Shown here: piece by piece, positions 33,158 to 43,659 of the stretch
Layout: each line of letters starts with the position of its first letter
Numbering within the stretch: the first letter of the stretch is position 1
Source of the DNA: Phytophthora quininea
Lineage: Eukaryota > Oomycota > Peronosporomycetes > Peronosporales > Peronosporaceae
Assembly: GCA_011947345.1 (NCBI GenBank)
Contig: JAAVTG010000082.1
Coordinates: forward strand, 42,630-106,629
Reading direction: 5' to 3'
Length of the DNA: 64,000 nucleotides
Position numbers and translations under genes: made by a program
Notes under the pieces: model-generated
Database searches by the model: none
Seen by the model: the letters and a program-made list of their open reading frames with translations, nothing else
Told to the model about the DNA's origin: nothing

Positions 33158-36100
33158 CTAATCGAAAATCTGCGTGTACACGATGTTTCTCGTGTACACT
33201 CCTCCGTCCGGGTCTACGAACTCTGGATACTCAATCAATGCCTTGAACTTGCTTCGAGAGGTCACGCGAGACAACGCCACATACAACTGGCCATGCGGAA
33301 AGCACGGGGAAGCCAAGTACAGCCCCAAGTTTAACACCGTCTGACCTTGGGCCTTGTTAATCGTCATGGCGAATGCTGGTTGCACGGGGACTGCTTTCGT
33401 CGAAGCCAAAAGGGAAATCGGAGCTGTCGTCGTCGCTCACGAACATAATTCTCGGGATGAGTACTTCTTGGCCTGTTCGTTCTCCAGTCATAATTGTTGC
33501 TCTAATGACGTGGTCCTTCAAGTCGACGATTCGTAGACGCGTCCCGTTGCATAGTCCAAGATCCGGGTTCAGATTTCTCATCATCATGATGGGGATGCCC
33601 TTCTTGAGCAGTAGTCTATGAGGTGGAATCCCGTTCATGTTCACCGAGTGGAGGAACTCCTGCTCGAAAAACGTTCCGTCATCATCCTCCACCGAGTCCA
33701 CCGACAAATACTCCCGCGCTGTCTCCGGAAGTCGAGCTGCGACTGCCTCGTTGATTCTCCGTACCGTCTCGTTCGTAGTCGTCAAAACCGTCCGACTGGC
33801 AAAATAATCATCCGTTGCAACCTCCGGATTCGCAACGTCGGCATACATTGCGTCAATGATGCGGGTCATACCCCTTGGTATTGCCTCTGGAGCTATTTCC
33901 TCGTCCTCGTCGTCTTCTACAGGAGGATTCGGGATCAGCATATCAGCAGGAATCTTGATGTAGTCATTGCCGAGGTCAGCACGGTTTTCATGCCGACCCT
34001 CTCCAACGGCAAGCAAAAATTCAGAGAAAGAGAGGATATCCTCGTCGCTTTCTCCTGTCCCCTCGCTCCCAATGCGCATATTCTGTGTTAACCGAACCTG
34101 CAAAAGTGTCTCCACAGAGGTGATTCCTTTATACACGCGTTGATCGTTTCTGCGGGCGTGCCTCTCTTCACGACAGGAAGGATCTGGCGGAAATCTCCTG
34201 AGAGCACAAAAACCTTTCCGCCGAAAGGCTCCCTGGGGTTATCCATAATGTCCCGTAGCGTTCGGTCGACAGCCTCAAACGCGTGGCGATGCGTCATCGG
34301 AGCTTCATCCCAAATGACCAAACTGGTCTGCTGGATAAGCTTGCGCAGGTGCGACTGTTTGAAAATCGAACACGTAGAATCCTTGTCCAGTTTCAGCGGA
34401 ATTTTGAAAGTAGAATGCGCCGTACGCCCGCCCATGAGAAGCAGAGATGCAATTCCACTGGATGCAACAGCAAGTGCAATCTTCCCATCCAGACGCACCC
34501 TGGCCAAAATGTGTCGAAGTAGCGTAGACTTTCCCGTTCCACCAGGCCCATCAACAAAGAAAAGCTTTTGTGAAATTTCCCGCGTGGATGACCTGCCCCC
34601 GTCGTTACGCGAAACGCTGGCCGTCGATACCTCATGTCCTGACTCGGCTTCGACGGCTTGTATGATCTGGTCGAATACGGCTTTCTGCCCTTCGTTGAGT
34701 TTGGCCTCGTCGCGAACAATAGCCTCCAATGTCCTTGTGCTGTAGCTTTTCTCGCGGCGTATGAGATTGTTGTCGAGAAGGGACTCTCGAACCAAACTCG
34801 GGAAATCACTCAACTGCGGAAGGTCAAAATCGGTCACAGCATACCCACTCACCTTTAGCAAATCGTTCACGCTTTTTAGCGTCTCAAACATCACCACAGT
34901 CTCTCGTGTAGACTCGGGGAGATCCCGGTGCTTATGCGCTATGTCCCGATTCAATTCCTCATAGAATTGGTCCCACAACCCACGGACGTCGCTTGGCATC
35001 GAGTACACTAACAGTGTACTAAAGAGCTGTCGAAGTTGGTATGGCATCTGAAAACTTGCAGCCTCTGTCATGCATGCAACCCACTCTTGGTCGTTGTCAA
35101 GATATCCCAATTGTAACGCTGCATCCCTAAACGTGGGACACACGACGCCGTTAACTGTCCGTATATCCTCGAACGATGTAGGTCCTCTTCGATTGCAGAG
35201 CAGTATTCGGAGGAAAAACTTCTCGCCATCCCGGGGGACACATGAACCAATCTTCCGAGTGCCGCTCTATACTGCTTACGCCGAACCCACTGCTTCTCGT
35301 TCCAAACGAACTCCTTGGGGATGTCTTTGTACAGCATCGTCTTCGCGATCTGGTTCTCTGGGGCGTCGCTCTGACATAATTCAAAACCTCGTGAGGTGCG
35401 TGTGCGCGCTTCTTTCCAGAATCGCGGTGGGATCTTCCCTTACGTCGAAATGAATCATATGCTCTCTCTCCAAATGCACGGTAAGTTGCACGACAGAGTG
35501 AGTTTTCCCTTGAACCGCGTAATTCAGAAGCCGGATGCACACCTCCACAGGGGAAATATACCGAGCATCTAAATATCGCAGGATTTCGTTTGGCTCCTCG
35601 CTCAGGCGTTGCTCAGACGGACGACCATTGCCCGAATCGACGACGACGATTGTCATGACGGTCCTATCTGATCCCTTGTACACGTACTTGTAAATATACT
35701 TGACCGCGGTGATTCCAGTACAAACCTCTACGTTGATGTGGCAATCGTACTTCTGAGAGAAGTACGGGTTATAGGGGACCACCCACTTGTTTGCGGTGGC
35801 ATTATCATACTTCCGCCCTTTGAACTTTAGAACTCCCGCACTCCGCTCGCGGCGTTTATACTCTGGGTATCCATTCACATCCGCCTGAGTCGCCGTATTC
35901 AACTTTTTCGGAAAACCTTTGGAGCACTTCCCGTCTTTCATGCAAGCACAATTGGGATTCGCGGCGCCACACGGGCCGTGCATCATACACGTCATCACGG
36001 TCTTGTAAAGATCAGGGTTGGTCGCCTCGTCGGGTATTTCGGCGGACACCATCGCATCAATCACTTCTCGGCTTCGCGGCTTATCCTGATCATCCAGAAT

Positions 36101-38609
36101 AATCAATATGTGTGCATGCGGCAGACCTCGCTTCTGAAACTCCACAACGTAAATCCGAGCACGAACACGGCCCAACACACCGGCGTCCAAATCTGCAAGT
36201 AATTCCCGCAATTTCTGGTTCCAGACACGCGCAACGATATCGGGACGGTCCTGTGCGGTCTGTCCTTCCGACAGCTCACTTGTAATTTCACTCCACTCTG
36301 GGTTGCAAGTCATCGTCATGAAAATATCTGGCTTTCCATACTCGGCCACAATTGTCATAGAGTCCTTGTAGCATTTGTACATGTATCGGGGCTACCAGTA
36401 TAGGTCGCTGGTAGAATCCGCCGCAAGCCGTACTGGTTCAGGAAATGTTTTTGCTGACGGCCCCCAGAACCCGCGTGGCTCTCCTCATCACGCATCTCAA
36501 CCTCACTCTCGTTGATGTAGGCGTCTTCCACACCTCTGTACAGGTCCGCGCGGATCTCTTTCTGGTTATTCGCAACCCACCTTAAACTATCCTGCTCCAC
36601 TTTAGCTCGTTGATCCACACACCATTGCTGAAAAAGCCGACCACCGAGATGTAGCACTGATCCATCACCCGGCTTAGGGAACAAACGAAAAGCCGTGAAC
36701 TCTCGAAGAGACATCTTGGGCTCCTTCCGACGTGTCTGGCCGTTTGCATAGGTATCGGTGAAAGACCATCCTAACTCTCCGCTTGGAAAAAGCAACGGGT
36801 ACTGGAGTGGGTCGTACATCGGGTTCGTCTCGAACAAACGGAGGAGACGCCGCTGCTTCGTGTAGATGATAAGGTCTCTGTGTTTGTCGAGGTTTCCGTC
36901 CTCCACCAGTGTCGCCCCAACCTCAGACACGGTTGGTAAATTTGTTGTGCCAGGTCGCCTGCGATCCGCGTACAGGTTAAACTGGAGATCCGCGATCTCT
37001 TTCCCGTCCGCTACCTCTTTCCGAAGGAGCTCTCCAAAATTCAAGAACTGCTGCCCGAAAGGATTAACTGTTGCCATCATGTGCTCGAGGGTTCCCAGTT
37101 TTTCCCGGTCCAAGTGAGCAAAAATGCCTTCGCGACGCGCTGCCCGTTTATGCATATCCGGATCTACGATGTAAATCTGCGCGAACTTCGCAGGTGCTGG
37201 TTGGCTTGTGTCGAAGTAGTCGATCGACGGGAGTAGAGAACCGAGATAGTGACCCATGGCACCTTGGATCCTGTACGTGTAAACACCGCGCTGCCCCTGC
37301 ACCGATGTATCCTCTCTCACGCGTTGAATGGCGGAGCTATCACTTCTAGACGCCCCGATGGAAGTGAAAGCAAACACCTGGTTGTACGCACGGATGTGTT
37401 CTCTGAACTCCTGCTCTCGATAAAAGCCGTGGAGGTAATTGGGAGCTGCTTTCAATCCCGGTAGCTGTACCTTTCCCTTCAGACAACATGAGAAAGCAGA
37501 TTCACCCGGCCATTTCCAGGCCCCACACCAAGCACACTGTATCTGATCTGGAAGCTTGTGCCGACCGTCTTCAACATTTTTCCCAGACACCTTGGACTTG
37601 CAGAAGCTCTCGTGGTTACAGAGTGCGTGACCGCGTCGAGGGCAACGGTTTCTAACCCGCCTGTTCGCGTTTTCGGCCTCGCGTCGCTCCGCATGCTGTG
37701 CCTCCGTTTGGGCGCCATGCCTCTGTCGACGCCGCAATGTATCACGTTCCAGAGCTGCCTCCCGTTCGTGGTTTCCTTGGAGTATACGCCGAACTTCATG
37801 ATCGATGCGATTACGTTCACGTTCCGCCTCACGCTCGGCTTCTGTCAGGAGCGATCGTCGAGATTCTTGGCTTGCTCGCGCTTCCTCGTGGCGACTTGTT
37901 CGTTCCTCTTCAGTCTCGTCATTGCGCCTAGCCTCCTGATAGACGCGATCACGCTCTCGAACTTCCTCCTGCGCCTCCTCGGTTCGATTTGCACGCCGAG
38001 CTTCTTGGTACAATCTGTCATGTTCTCTCCTGGCCTGAACCTGGTCTTCTTTCTTCCTGGCTCGTCGAATCCGCTGCAGCTCTCGATTCCGTGTCCGAGT
38101 ACGTTCTTTCTGAGATGCGGTCATGTTGGCTCTCCGTTTCCGCGCGTTCTCGGCTTTCTTCGCACGGATCCTCTCCGCTTCGTCTGGTTCAGGTATTACC
38201 GCACTTGGTGCAGGAGTTGCCACAGTCACGGGGACAATTTCTCCCACAGACTCGGCGTAACGTCGTTGATGTTCTGCTGGATCATCTTCCTCCTGCTTAC
38301 CTTCTTGATCACCACTTATGTCGACAGCTGGTGCTTGGACCTCCCGAGTTGCGATGTGGTCCGCGTTCAACGTTAACGCTTCCAGAGCCTTGTTGAGATT
38401 ACATCGCCTGCTACTTCGTCTTCGTTGGCGCTTCCGCTTGTCCGCACGATCCTCAGGTCCGCATGGAGTCGCGTTAACGCGTTCGTTCTCCCGCAACTCT
38501 TTTCTATGTCCTCGCGCGTCCGCTTGCGCTTGGGTCGCGCCATGGCGTCCTGTGGACACGAAACAGAGTCACACAGCGCGTTAGACATTACGTCTAAGTA
38601 CGTCCACAT
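33158..38609 (-). pseudogene. Helitron Rep-helicase (RepHel), unit A, frameshifted
   Basis: Pieces in order: 38,609-38,373, 38,559-36,355, 36,382-35,381, 35,337-35,068, 35,143-34,088, 34,136-33,357 and 33,409-33,158 (TAG at 33,158). Domains are an Arg/Glu-rich 23-residue repeat region, a Cys/His zinc region, the Helitron N-terminal domain, an HUH Rep nuclease (GLPHAH at 36,110-36,127; YIYKYVYKG near 35,690) and a PIF1-type helicase (VDGPGGTGKST near 34,530-34,560; IWDEAPM; LSGDFRQILPVV; FAMTINKAQGQT; LYVALSRV). RepHel nicks and joins the ends and unwinds the strand in rolling-circle transposition. The gene is split by one-base losses in homopolymers: T-run near 38,504, G-run near 36,392, T-run near 35,384, G-run near 35,232, T-run near 34,104 and A-run near 33,391. 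Inactive as written. Confidence 0.85.
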
Positions 38610-39592
38610 TTTTATATGCAGGCTGGAGTATTGATCTCGGATCTTGGGTCTTGTGCGTCGTTTTTGTTGAGTGTGTTTGCATCTGCGTACTGCCTGGCGT
38701 GCCAGCTCCCTTCGTAATAAGCCGCAAACATATCCCGCCTACAACATACCCAAAAATGGGTACGGAGTGGTTTTTGCTGCACCATAAATGGCACCGTCGG
38801 CAAGTCCGGGTTTGAGCGCCCGGGCAGTACTGAGAGTCTTCGTGCGATATCCGTTGCACATCGCTTTTCAGCGGAAGCTCGACATCAACAGGTCGAAAGC
38901 TTCGGGTAAATTTGGCCAATAGGCAGGCGCCATAGTGTGCTCTCACTCAGAGTGGGTGGTGGGCCGCAGCCCCTTAGCACGACACCCCCAGCGCAAGCGC
39001 TGGGCCATATACTTCACCCTAACTTCCTCCCAGGAGTCTAGGACTATCTGTGCGTGGTGGCTTCGTCTCCACTTAAGTCTAACATGCATACATGCAACGC
39101 ACCTTTCCGCCCGCGCGCGCTTCTTCTTTTGAATTTGGGGGCAAACGTCCCAGTAAAGTACGAATTGGTGTGGTCCACTTTCTCGGGCCTTCGCTCCGCT
39201 CGGCAGCGATTGGCCGAAACTCTTTTCGGCGAATGGGCGCCGCCGTCGCTGCCGCTCGGCAGCCAATGGCAGCGCCGGATCTTGTCCATCGAAACTCGGC
39301 GACGGACCGACCGACCGACAGACAAACGGACAGACAGCAAGTCTCTAGTAGTAGTCTAAGACTAGCCGAGCGCCGCCGCTACGCGGCGGTGGGTTATGGT
39401 TGGATGCAACTGTGTGAACCGCCCGCCTCCGCTACGCTTCGGCGGGATGATGTAGATTTTTACACGAAGTAGTAAGTAGTGCAATCTAAAACATACAGGC
39501 TTATAAAATGTTTATAAAACACATGAAAATTGCCAAGTGCCATTTGTCCAACATAAAGCTAGGTTCTAGTTCGTAGTGGCAAGCTACTACAT

Positions 39593-40564
39593 CTAGCCTA
39601 GACATGCACCTCGACTCCTAATCAAAATCTGCGTGTACACGATGTTTCTCGTGTACACTCCTCCGTCCGGGTCTACGAACTCTGGATACTCAATCAACGC
39701 CTTGAACTTGCTTCGGGACGTCACGCGAGACAACGCCACATACAACTGGCCATGGAAAGCACGGGAAGCCAAGTACAGCCCCAAGTTTAACACCGTCTGA
39801 CCTTGGGCCTTGTTAATCGTCATGGCGAATGCTGGTTGCACGGGGAACTGCTTTCGTCGAAGCCAAAAGGGAAATCGGAGCTGTCGTCGTCGCTCACGAA
39901 CATAATTCTCGGGATGAGTACTTCTTGGCCTGTTCGTTCTCCAGTCATAATTGTTGCTCTAATGACGTGGTCCTTCAAGTCGACGATTCGCAGACGCGTT
40001 CCATTGCACAGTCCAAGATCCGGGTTCAGATTTCTCATCATCATGATGGGGATGCCCTTCTTGAGCAACAGTCTGTGAGGTGGAATCCCGTTCATGTTCA
40101 CCGAGTGGAGCAACTCCTGCTCGAAAACGTTCCGTCATCATCCTCCACCAAGTCCACCGACAAACACTCCCGCGCTGTCTCCGGAAGTCGAGCTGCGACT
40201 GCCTCGTTGATTCTCAGTACCGTCTCATTCGTAGTCGTCAAAACCGTCCGACTGGCAAAATATTCATCTGTCACAACCTCCGGATTGGCAACGTCGGCAT
40301 ACATTGCGTCAATGATGCGGGTCATACCCTTGGTATTACCCCTCGAGCTATTTCCTCGTCCTCGTCGTCTTCTACAGAAGGATCCGGGGTCAGCATATCA
40401 GCAGGAATCTTGATGTCGTCATTGCCAAGGTCAGCACGGTTTTCATGCCGAACCTCTCCAACGGCAAACACAAAATCAGAGAAAGAGAGGGTATCCTCAT
40501 CGCTTGGCTTCTCGCGCGGGCGGGCCAACGGACGACTATCACCTGGAACGACCACGATAGTCAT
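39593..40564 (-). pseudogene. RepHel C-terminal fragment in t1
   Basis: Starts with MTIVVVPGDSRP, resembling the Rep-domain segment MTIVVVDSGNGRP of the long units, then joins the helicase part just before the LSFSEF region, so Walker A and B are missing. Motif V (FAMTINKAQGQT) and motif VI (LYVALSRV) remain. Four frames are needed to read through. Without ATPase motifs it cannot be a helicase. Confidence 0.75.
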
Positions 40565-40685
40565 CGCGGTCCTATACGAACTTTACAAAGTTGCCCGTTT
40601 TACCACTGTTTTTGTATCAATACACAATATAACACAAATTTAACCGACTTGGCCGAAATGAAAACGAATGTATTCGCGGAGGCTA

Positions 40686-41090
40686 TTAACAGTCAATGGC
40701 CTGTCCCTGGCGGTAGCGACGGCGACGCGCGGTCTGTCGCTGGTGGACTCGGCGGCGTAGACGACGGTGGCGAGCTTCGCGAGGTGGTAGTGGCGGCGGC
40801 AGCGGCGGCGGGCCGATGGTGACTGCCACCAGGGCTATGGTCTCCTGCCGCCGGTCCAACCGTGGCAGCGGCTGCTCGGCGGCGGTGCTCTGCCAGAAGC
40901 TGCGCTGGCCGTCGCACGCCCGACACCGCCGCGATGCGCTCCTGGCGCGTGGCCTCTCAAAGGCATCCCACTCGAGGAGCTCCTCGCAGCAAACGCAGCA
41001 GAGGCACTGGTGGCCAAGGCCGTCGAGGTCGAGCGGCGCATGCGTCACCTCGGCAGAGTAGTGAGCGCAGGTAACGTTCCCACGCTCCAT
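40686..41090 (-). CDS. Cys-rich zinc-ribbon-like protein carried by t1
   Basis: ATG at 41,090, 134 codons. Same protein as in t2-t4: N-terminal Cys pairs, a central CVCCEELLEWDAFERPRA segment, CRACDGQR, then Pro- and Arg-rich tail. In this copy the second Cys of the first CxxC pair is Tyr, so the first zinc site is damaged. See the t4 copy for a fuller description. Confidence 0.6.
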   Translation of the reverse strand: MERGNVTCAHYSAEVTHAPLDLDGLGHQCLCCVCCEELLEWDAFERPRARSASRRCRACDGQRSFWQSTAAEQPLPRLDRRQETIALVAVTIGPPPLPPPLPPREARHRRLRRRVHQRQTARRRRYRQGQAIDC

Positions 41091-41696
41091 CGCGTTTGGT
41101 TTTGGTTGTGTGTGGACTATGTGTGCGGGGACTACTATCAACCTCTTCATTAAGTACATTTGGTGTGGACCACCCTACTATCGGTGTGGTCCACGTCTCG
41201 GGCCGCCTTCGCTCCGCTCGGCAGCGATTGGCCGAAACTCTTTTGGCGAATGGGCGCCGCTGTCGCTGCCGCTCGGCAGCCAATGGCAGCGCCGGATCTT
41301 GTCCATCGAAACTCGGCGACAGACCGACCGACGGACAAACGGACAGACAGCAAGTCTCTAGTAGTAGTCTACTAGCCAGCGCCGCCGCTACGCGGCGGTG
41401 GGTTATGGTTGGATGCAGCTGTGTGGACCGCCCGCCTCCGCTTCGCTCCGGCGGGATGATTTAGCTTTTACACCAACTACTAAGTAGTGCAATCTAAAAC
41501 GCACAGGCTTAAAAATGTTTATAAAACACATGAAAATTGCCAAGTGCCATTTGTCCAACATAAAGCTAGGTTCTAGTTCGTAGTGGCAAACTGCTACATC
41601 TAGCCTAGAAATGCAACTCGGCTCCTAATCGAAAATCTGCGTGTACACGATGTTTCTCGTGTACACTCCTCCGTCCGGATCTACGATCTCTGGTAC

Positions 41697-42600
41697 TCAA
41701 TCAACGCCTTGAACTTGCTTCGGGACGTCACGCGAGACAACGCCACATACAACTGGCCATGGGAAAGCACGGGAAGCCAAGTACAGCCCCAAGTTTAACA
41801 CCGTCTGACCTTGGGCCTTGTTAATCGTCATGGCGAATGCTGGTTGCACGGGGAACTGCTTTCGTCGTAGCCGGAAGGGGAAATCGGAGTTGTCGTCGTC
41901 GCTCACGAACATAATTCTCGGGATGAGTACTTCTTGGCCTGTTCGTTCTCCAGTCATAATTGTTGCTCTGATGACGTGGTCCTCCAGTCGACGATTCGTA
42001 GACGCGTCCCGTTGCACAGTCCAAGATCCGGGTTCAGATTTCTCATCATCATGATGGGGATGCCCTTCTTGAGCAGTAGTCTGTGAGGTGGAATCCCGTT
42101 CATGTTCACCGAGTGGAGGAACTCCTGCTCGAAAAACGTTCCGTCATCATCCTCCACCAAGTCCACCGACAAATACTCCCGCACTGTCTCCGGAAGTCGA
42201 GCTGCGACTGCCTCGTTGATTCTCCGTACCGTCTCATTCGTAGTCGTCAAGATGGTCCGACTGGCAAAATATCCATCACTCGCAACCTCCGGATTCGCAA
42301 CGTCGGCATACATTGCGTCAATGATGCGGGTCATACCCCTTGGTATTACCCCTGGAGCTATTTCCTCGTCCTCCTTGTCTTCTACAGGAGGATTCGGGAT
42401 CAGCATATCAGCAGGAATCTTGGTGTAGTCATTGCCAAGGCCAGCGCGTTTTTCGTGCCGACCCTCTCCAACGGCAAGCAAAAATCAGAGGAAGAGAGGA
42501 CAACCTCATCGTTTGGCTTCTCGCGCGGGCGGGCCAACGGACGACTATCACCTGGAACGACCACGATCGTCATCACGGTCCTATCCGAACTCTACGCTGT
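41697..42600 (-). pseudogene. RepHel C-terminal fragment in t2
   Basis: A 175-codon piece (42,481-41,954) and a 106-codon piece (42,017-41,697) cover the region from the LLAVGEG segment to motif V (FAMTINKAQGQT). The frame breaks near 42,000 and again before motif VI. ATPase motifs are absent, as in the other short units. Confidence 0.7.
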
Positions 42601-42707
42601 TGCCCGTTTCACCTCTGTTTTTGTATCAATACATTTGCATCAATACACATATACCACAAATTTAACCGACTTGGCCGAAATGAACACAAATGTATTGGCG
42701 GAGGCTA

Positions 42708-43103
42708 TTAACAGTCAATGGCCTGTCCCTGGCGGTAGCGACGGCGACGCGCGGTCTGTCGCTGGCAGCGTCGACGACGGTGGCGAGCTTCGCGAGGTGG
42801 TAGTGGCGGCGGCAGCGGCGGTGGGCCGATGGTGACCGCCACCAGGGCCATGGTCTCCTGCTGCCGGTCCAACCGTGGCAGCGGCTGCTCGGCGGCGGTG
42901 CTGTGCCAGAAGCTGCGCTGGCCGTCGCACGCCCGACACCGCCGCGATGCGCTCCTGGCGCGTGGCCTCTCGAAGGCATGCCACTCGAGGAGCTCCTCGC
43001 AGCAAACGCAGCGGAGGCACTGGTGGCCCAGGCCGTCGAGGTCGAGCGGCGCACGCGTCACCTCGGCAGAGCAGCGAGCGCAGGTAACGTTCCCACGCTC
43101 CAT
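42708..43103 (-). CDS. Cys-rich zinc-ribbon-like protein carried by t2
   Basis: ATG at 43,103, 131 codons, ending at 42,708. All eight Cys positions of the t4 copy are present. It lacks three residues in the Arg-rich tail compared with t4. Complete frame; expression unknown. Confidence 0.65.
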   Translation of the reverse strand: MERGNVTCARCSAEVTRAPLDLDGLGHQCLRCVCCEELLEWHAFERPRARSASRRCRACDGQRSFWHSTAAEQPLPRLDRQQETMALVAVTIGPPPLPPPLPPREARHRRRRCQRQTARRRRYRQGQAIDC

Positions 43104-43173
43104 CGCGTTTGGCTTTGATGTTGGTTGAGGGAGAGGAAGGGGGGACTACTATCGACCTCTTCATTAAGTACGT

Positions 43174-43230
43174 TTGGTGTGGACCACCCTACTATTGGTG
43201 TGGACCACCCTACTATTGGTGTGGTCCACG
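43174..43230 (+). repeat. 21-bp minisatellite near the 5' end of t2
   Basis: TTGGTGTGGACCACCCTACT(A) repeats 2.7 times. Other short units have one to two copies at the same place, and the long units have only the final GGTGTGGTCCAC part. Confidence 0.75.
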
Positions 43231-43659
43231 TCTCGGGCCGCCTTCGCTCCGCTCGGCAGCGATTGGCCGAAACTCTTTTGGCGAATGGGCGCCGCCGTCG
43301 CTGCCGCTCGGCAGCCAATGGCAGCGCCGGATCTTGTCCATCGAAACTCGGCGACGGACCGACAGACAAACGGACAGACAGCAAGTCTCTTGTAGTAGTC
43401 TAAGACTAGCCGAGCGCCGCCGCTACGCGGCGGTGGGTTATGGTTGGATGCAGCTGTGTGGACCGCCCGCCTCCGCTACGCTCCGGCGGGATGATTTAGC
43501 TTTTACACCAACTACTAAGTAGTGCAATCTAAAACGCACAGGCTTAAAAATGTTTATAAAACACATGAAAATTGCCAAGTGCCATTTGTCCAACATAAAG
43601 CTAGGTTCTAGTTCGTAGTGGCAAACTGCTACATCTAGCCTAGAAACGCACCTCGACTC

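Larger units (their letters stand above)
32913..39361 (-). mobile_element. long Helitron unit A (autonomous type)
   Basis: 6,449 bp. The 5' end (TCTTAGACTAC on minus) is at 39,361 and the 3' CTAG at 32,916-32,913. About 750 bp of 5' leader contains a GACC/GACA microsatellite (about 39,300-39,340) and opposed CCAAT/ATTGG boxes. The Rep-helicase gene follows, then about 240 bp of 3' tail with two hairpins. It is nearly identical to unit B. Confidence 0.9.
39362..41371 (-). mobile_element. short Helitron unit t1 (non-autonomous)
   Basis: 2,010 bp with the same 3' tail and hairpin as the long units. Its 5' terminus has lost three bases at the junction with t2 (reads GTCTA before CTAG). It carries a Cys-rich gene (40,686-41,090) and a helicase C-terminal fragment (about 39,600-40,564). 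It shares a helicase-tail variant (GFDESS) with unit A. Confidence 0.88.
41372..43405 (-). mobile_element. short Helitron unit t2 (non-autonomous)
   Basis: 2,034 bp. It differs from t1 in having 2.7 copies of a 21-bp minisatellite at about 43,174-43,230 and a one-base loss next to its CTAG end. It carries the Cys-rich gene and the helicase fragment. Confidence 0.88.

Noticed and set aside
34140..34745. 201-codon plus frame over the helicase (also 44,643-45,248)
   Set aside because: Antisense shadow of the conserved helicase motifs.
37558..38376. 272-codon plus-strand frame inside Helitron A (also 48,062-48,880 in B)
   Set aside because: It lies antisense to the Arg-rich repeat region of RepHel; the codon bias of that region keeps the opposite frame open. 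No family motif.
39300..39340. GACC/GACA repeats suspected of being a CRISPR-like or telomeric array
   Set aside because: It is a short microsatellite at the Helitron 5' end, present at the same place in every unit; no spacers.
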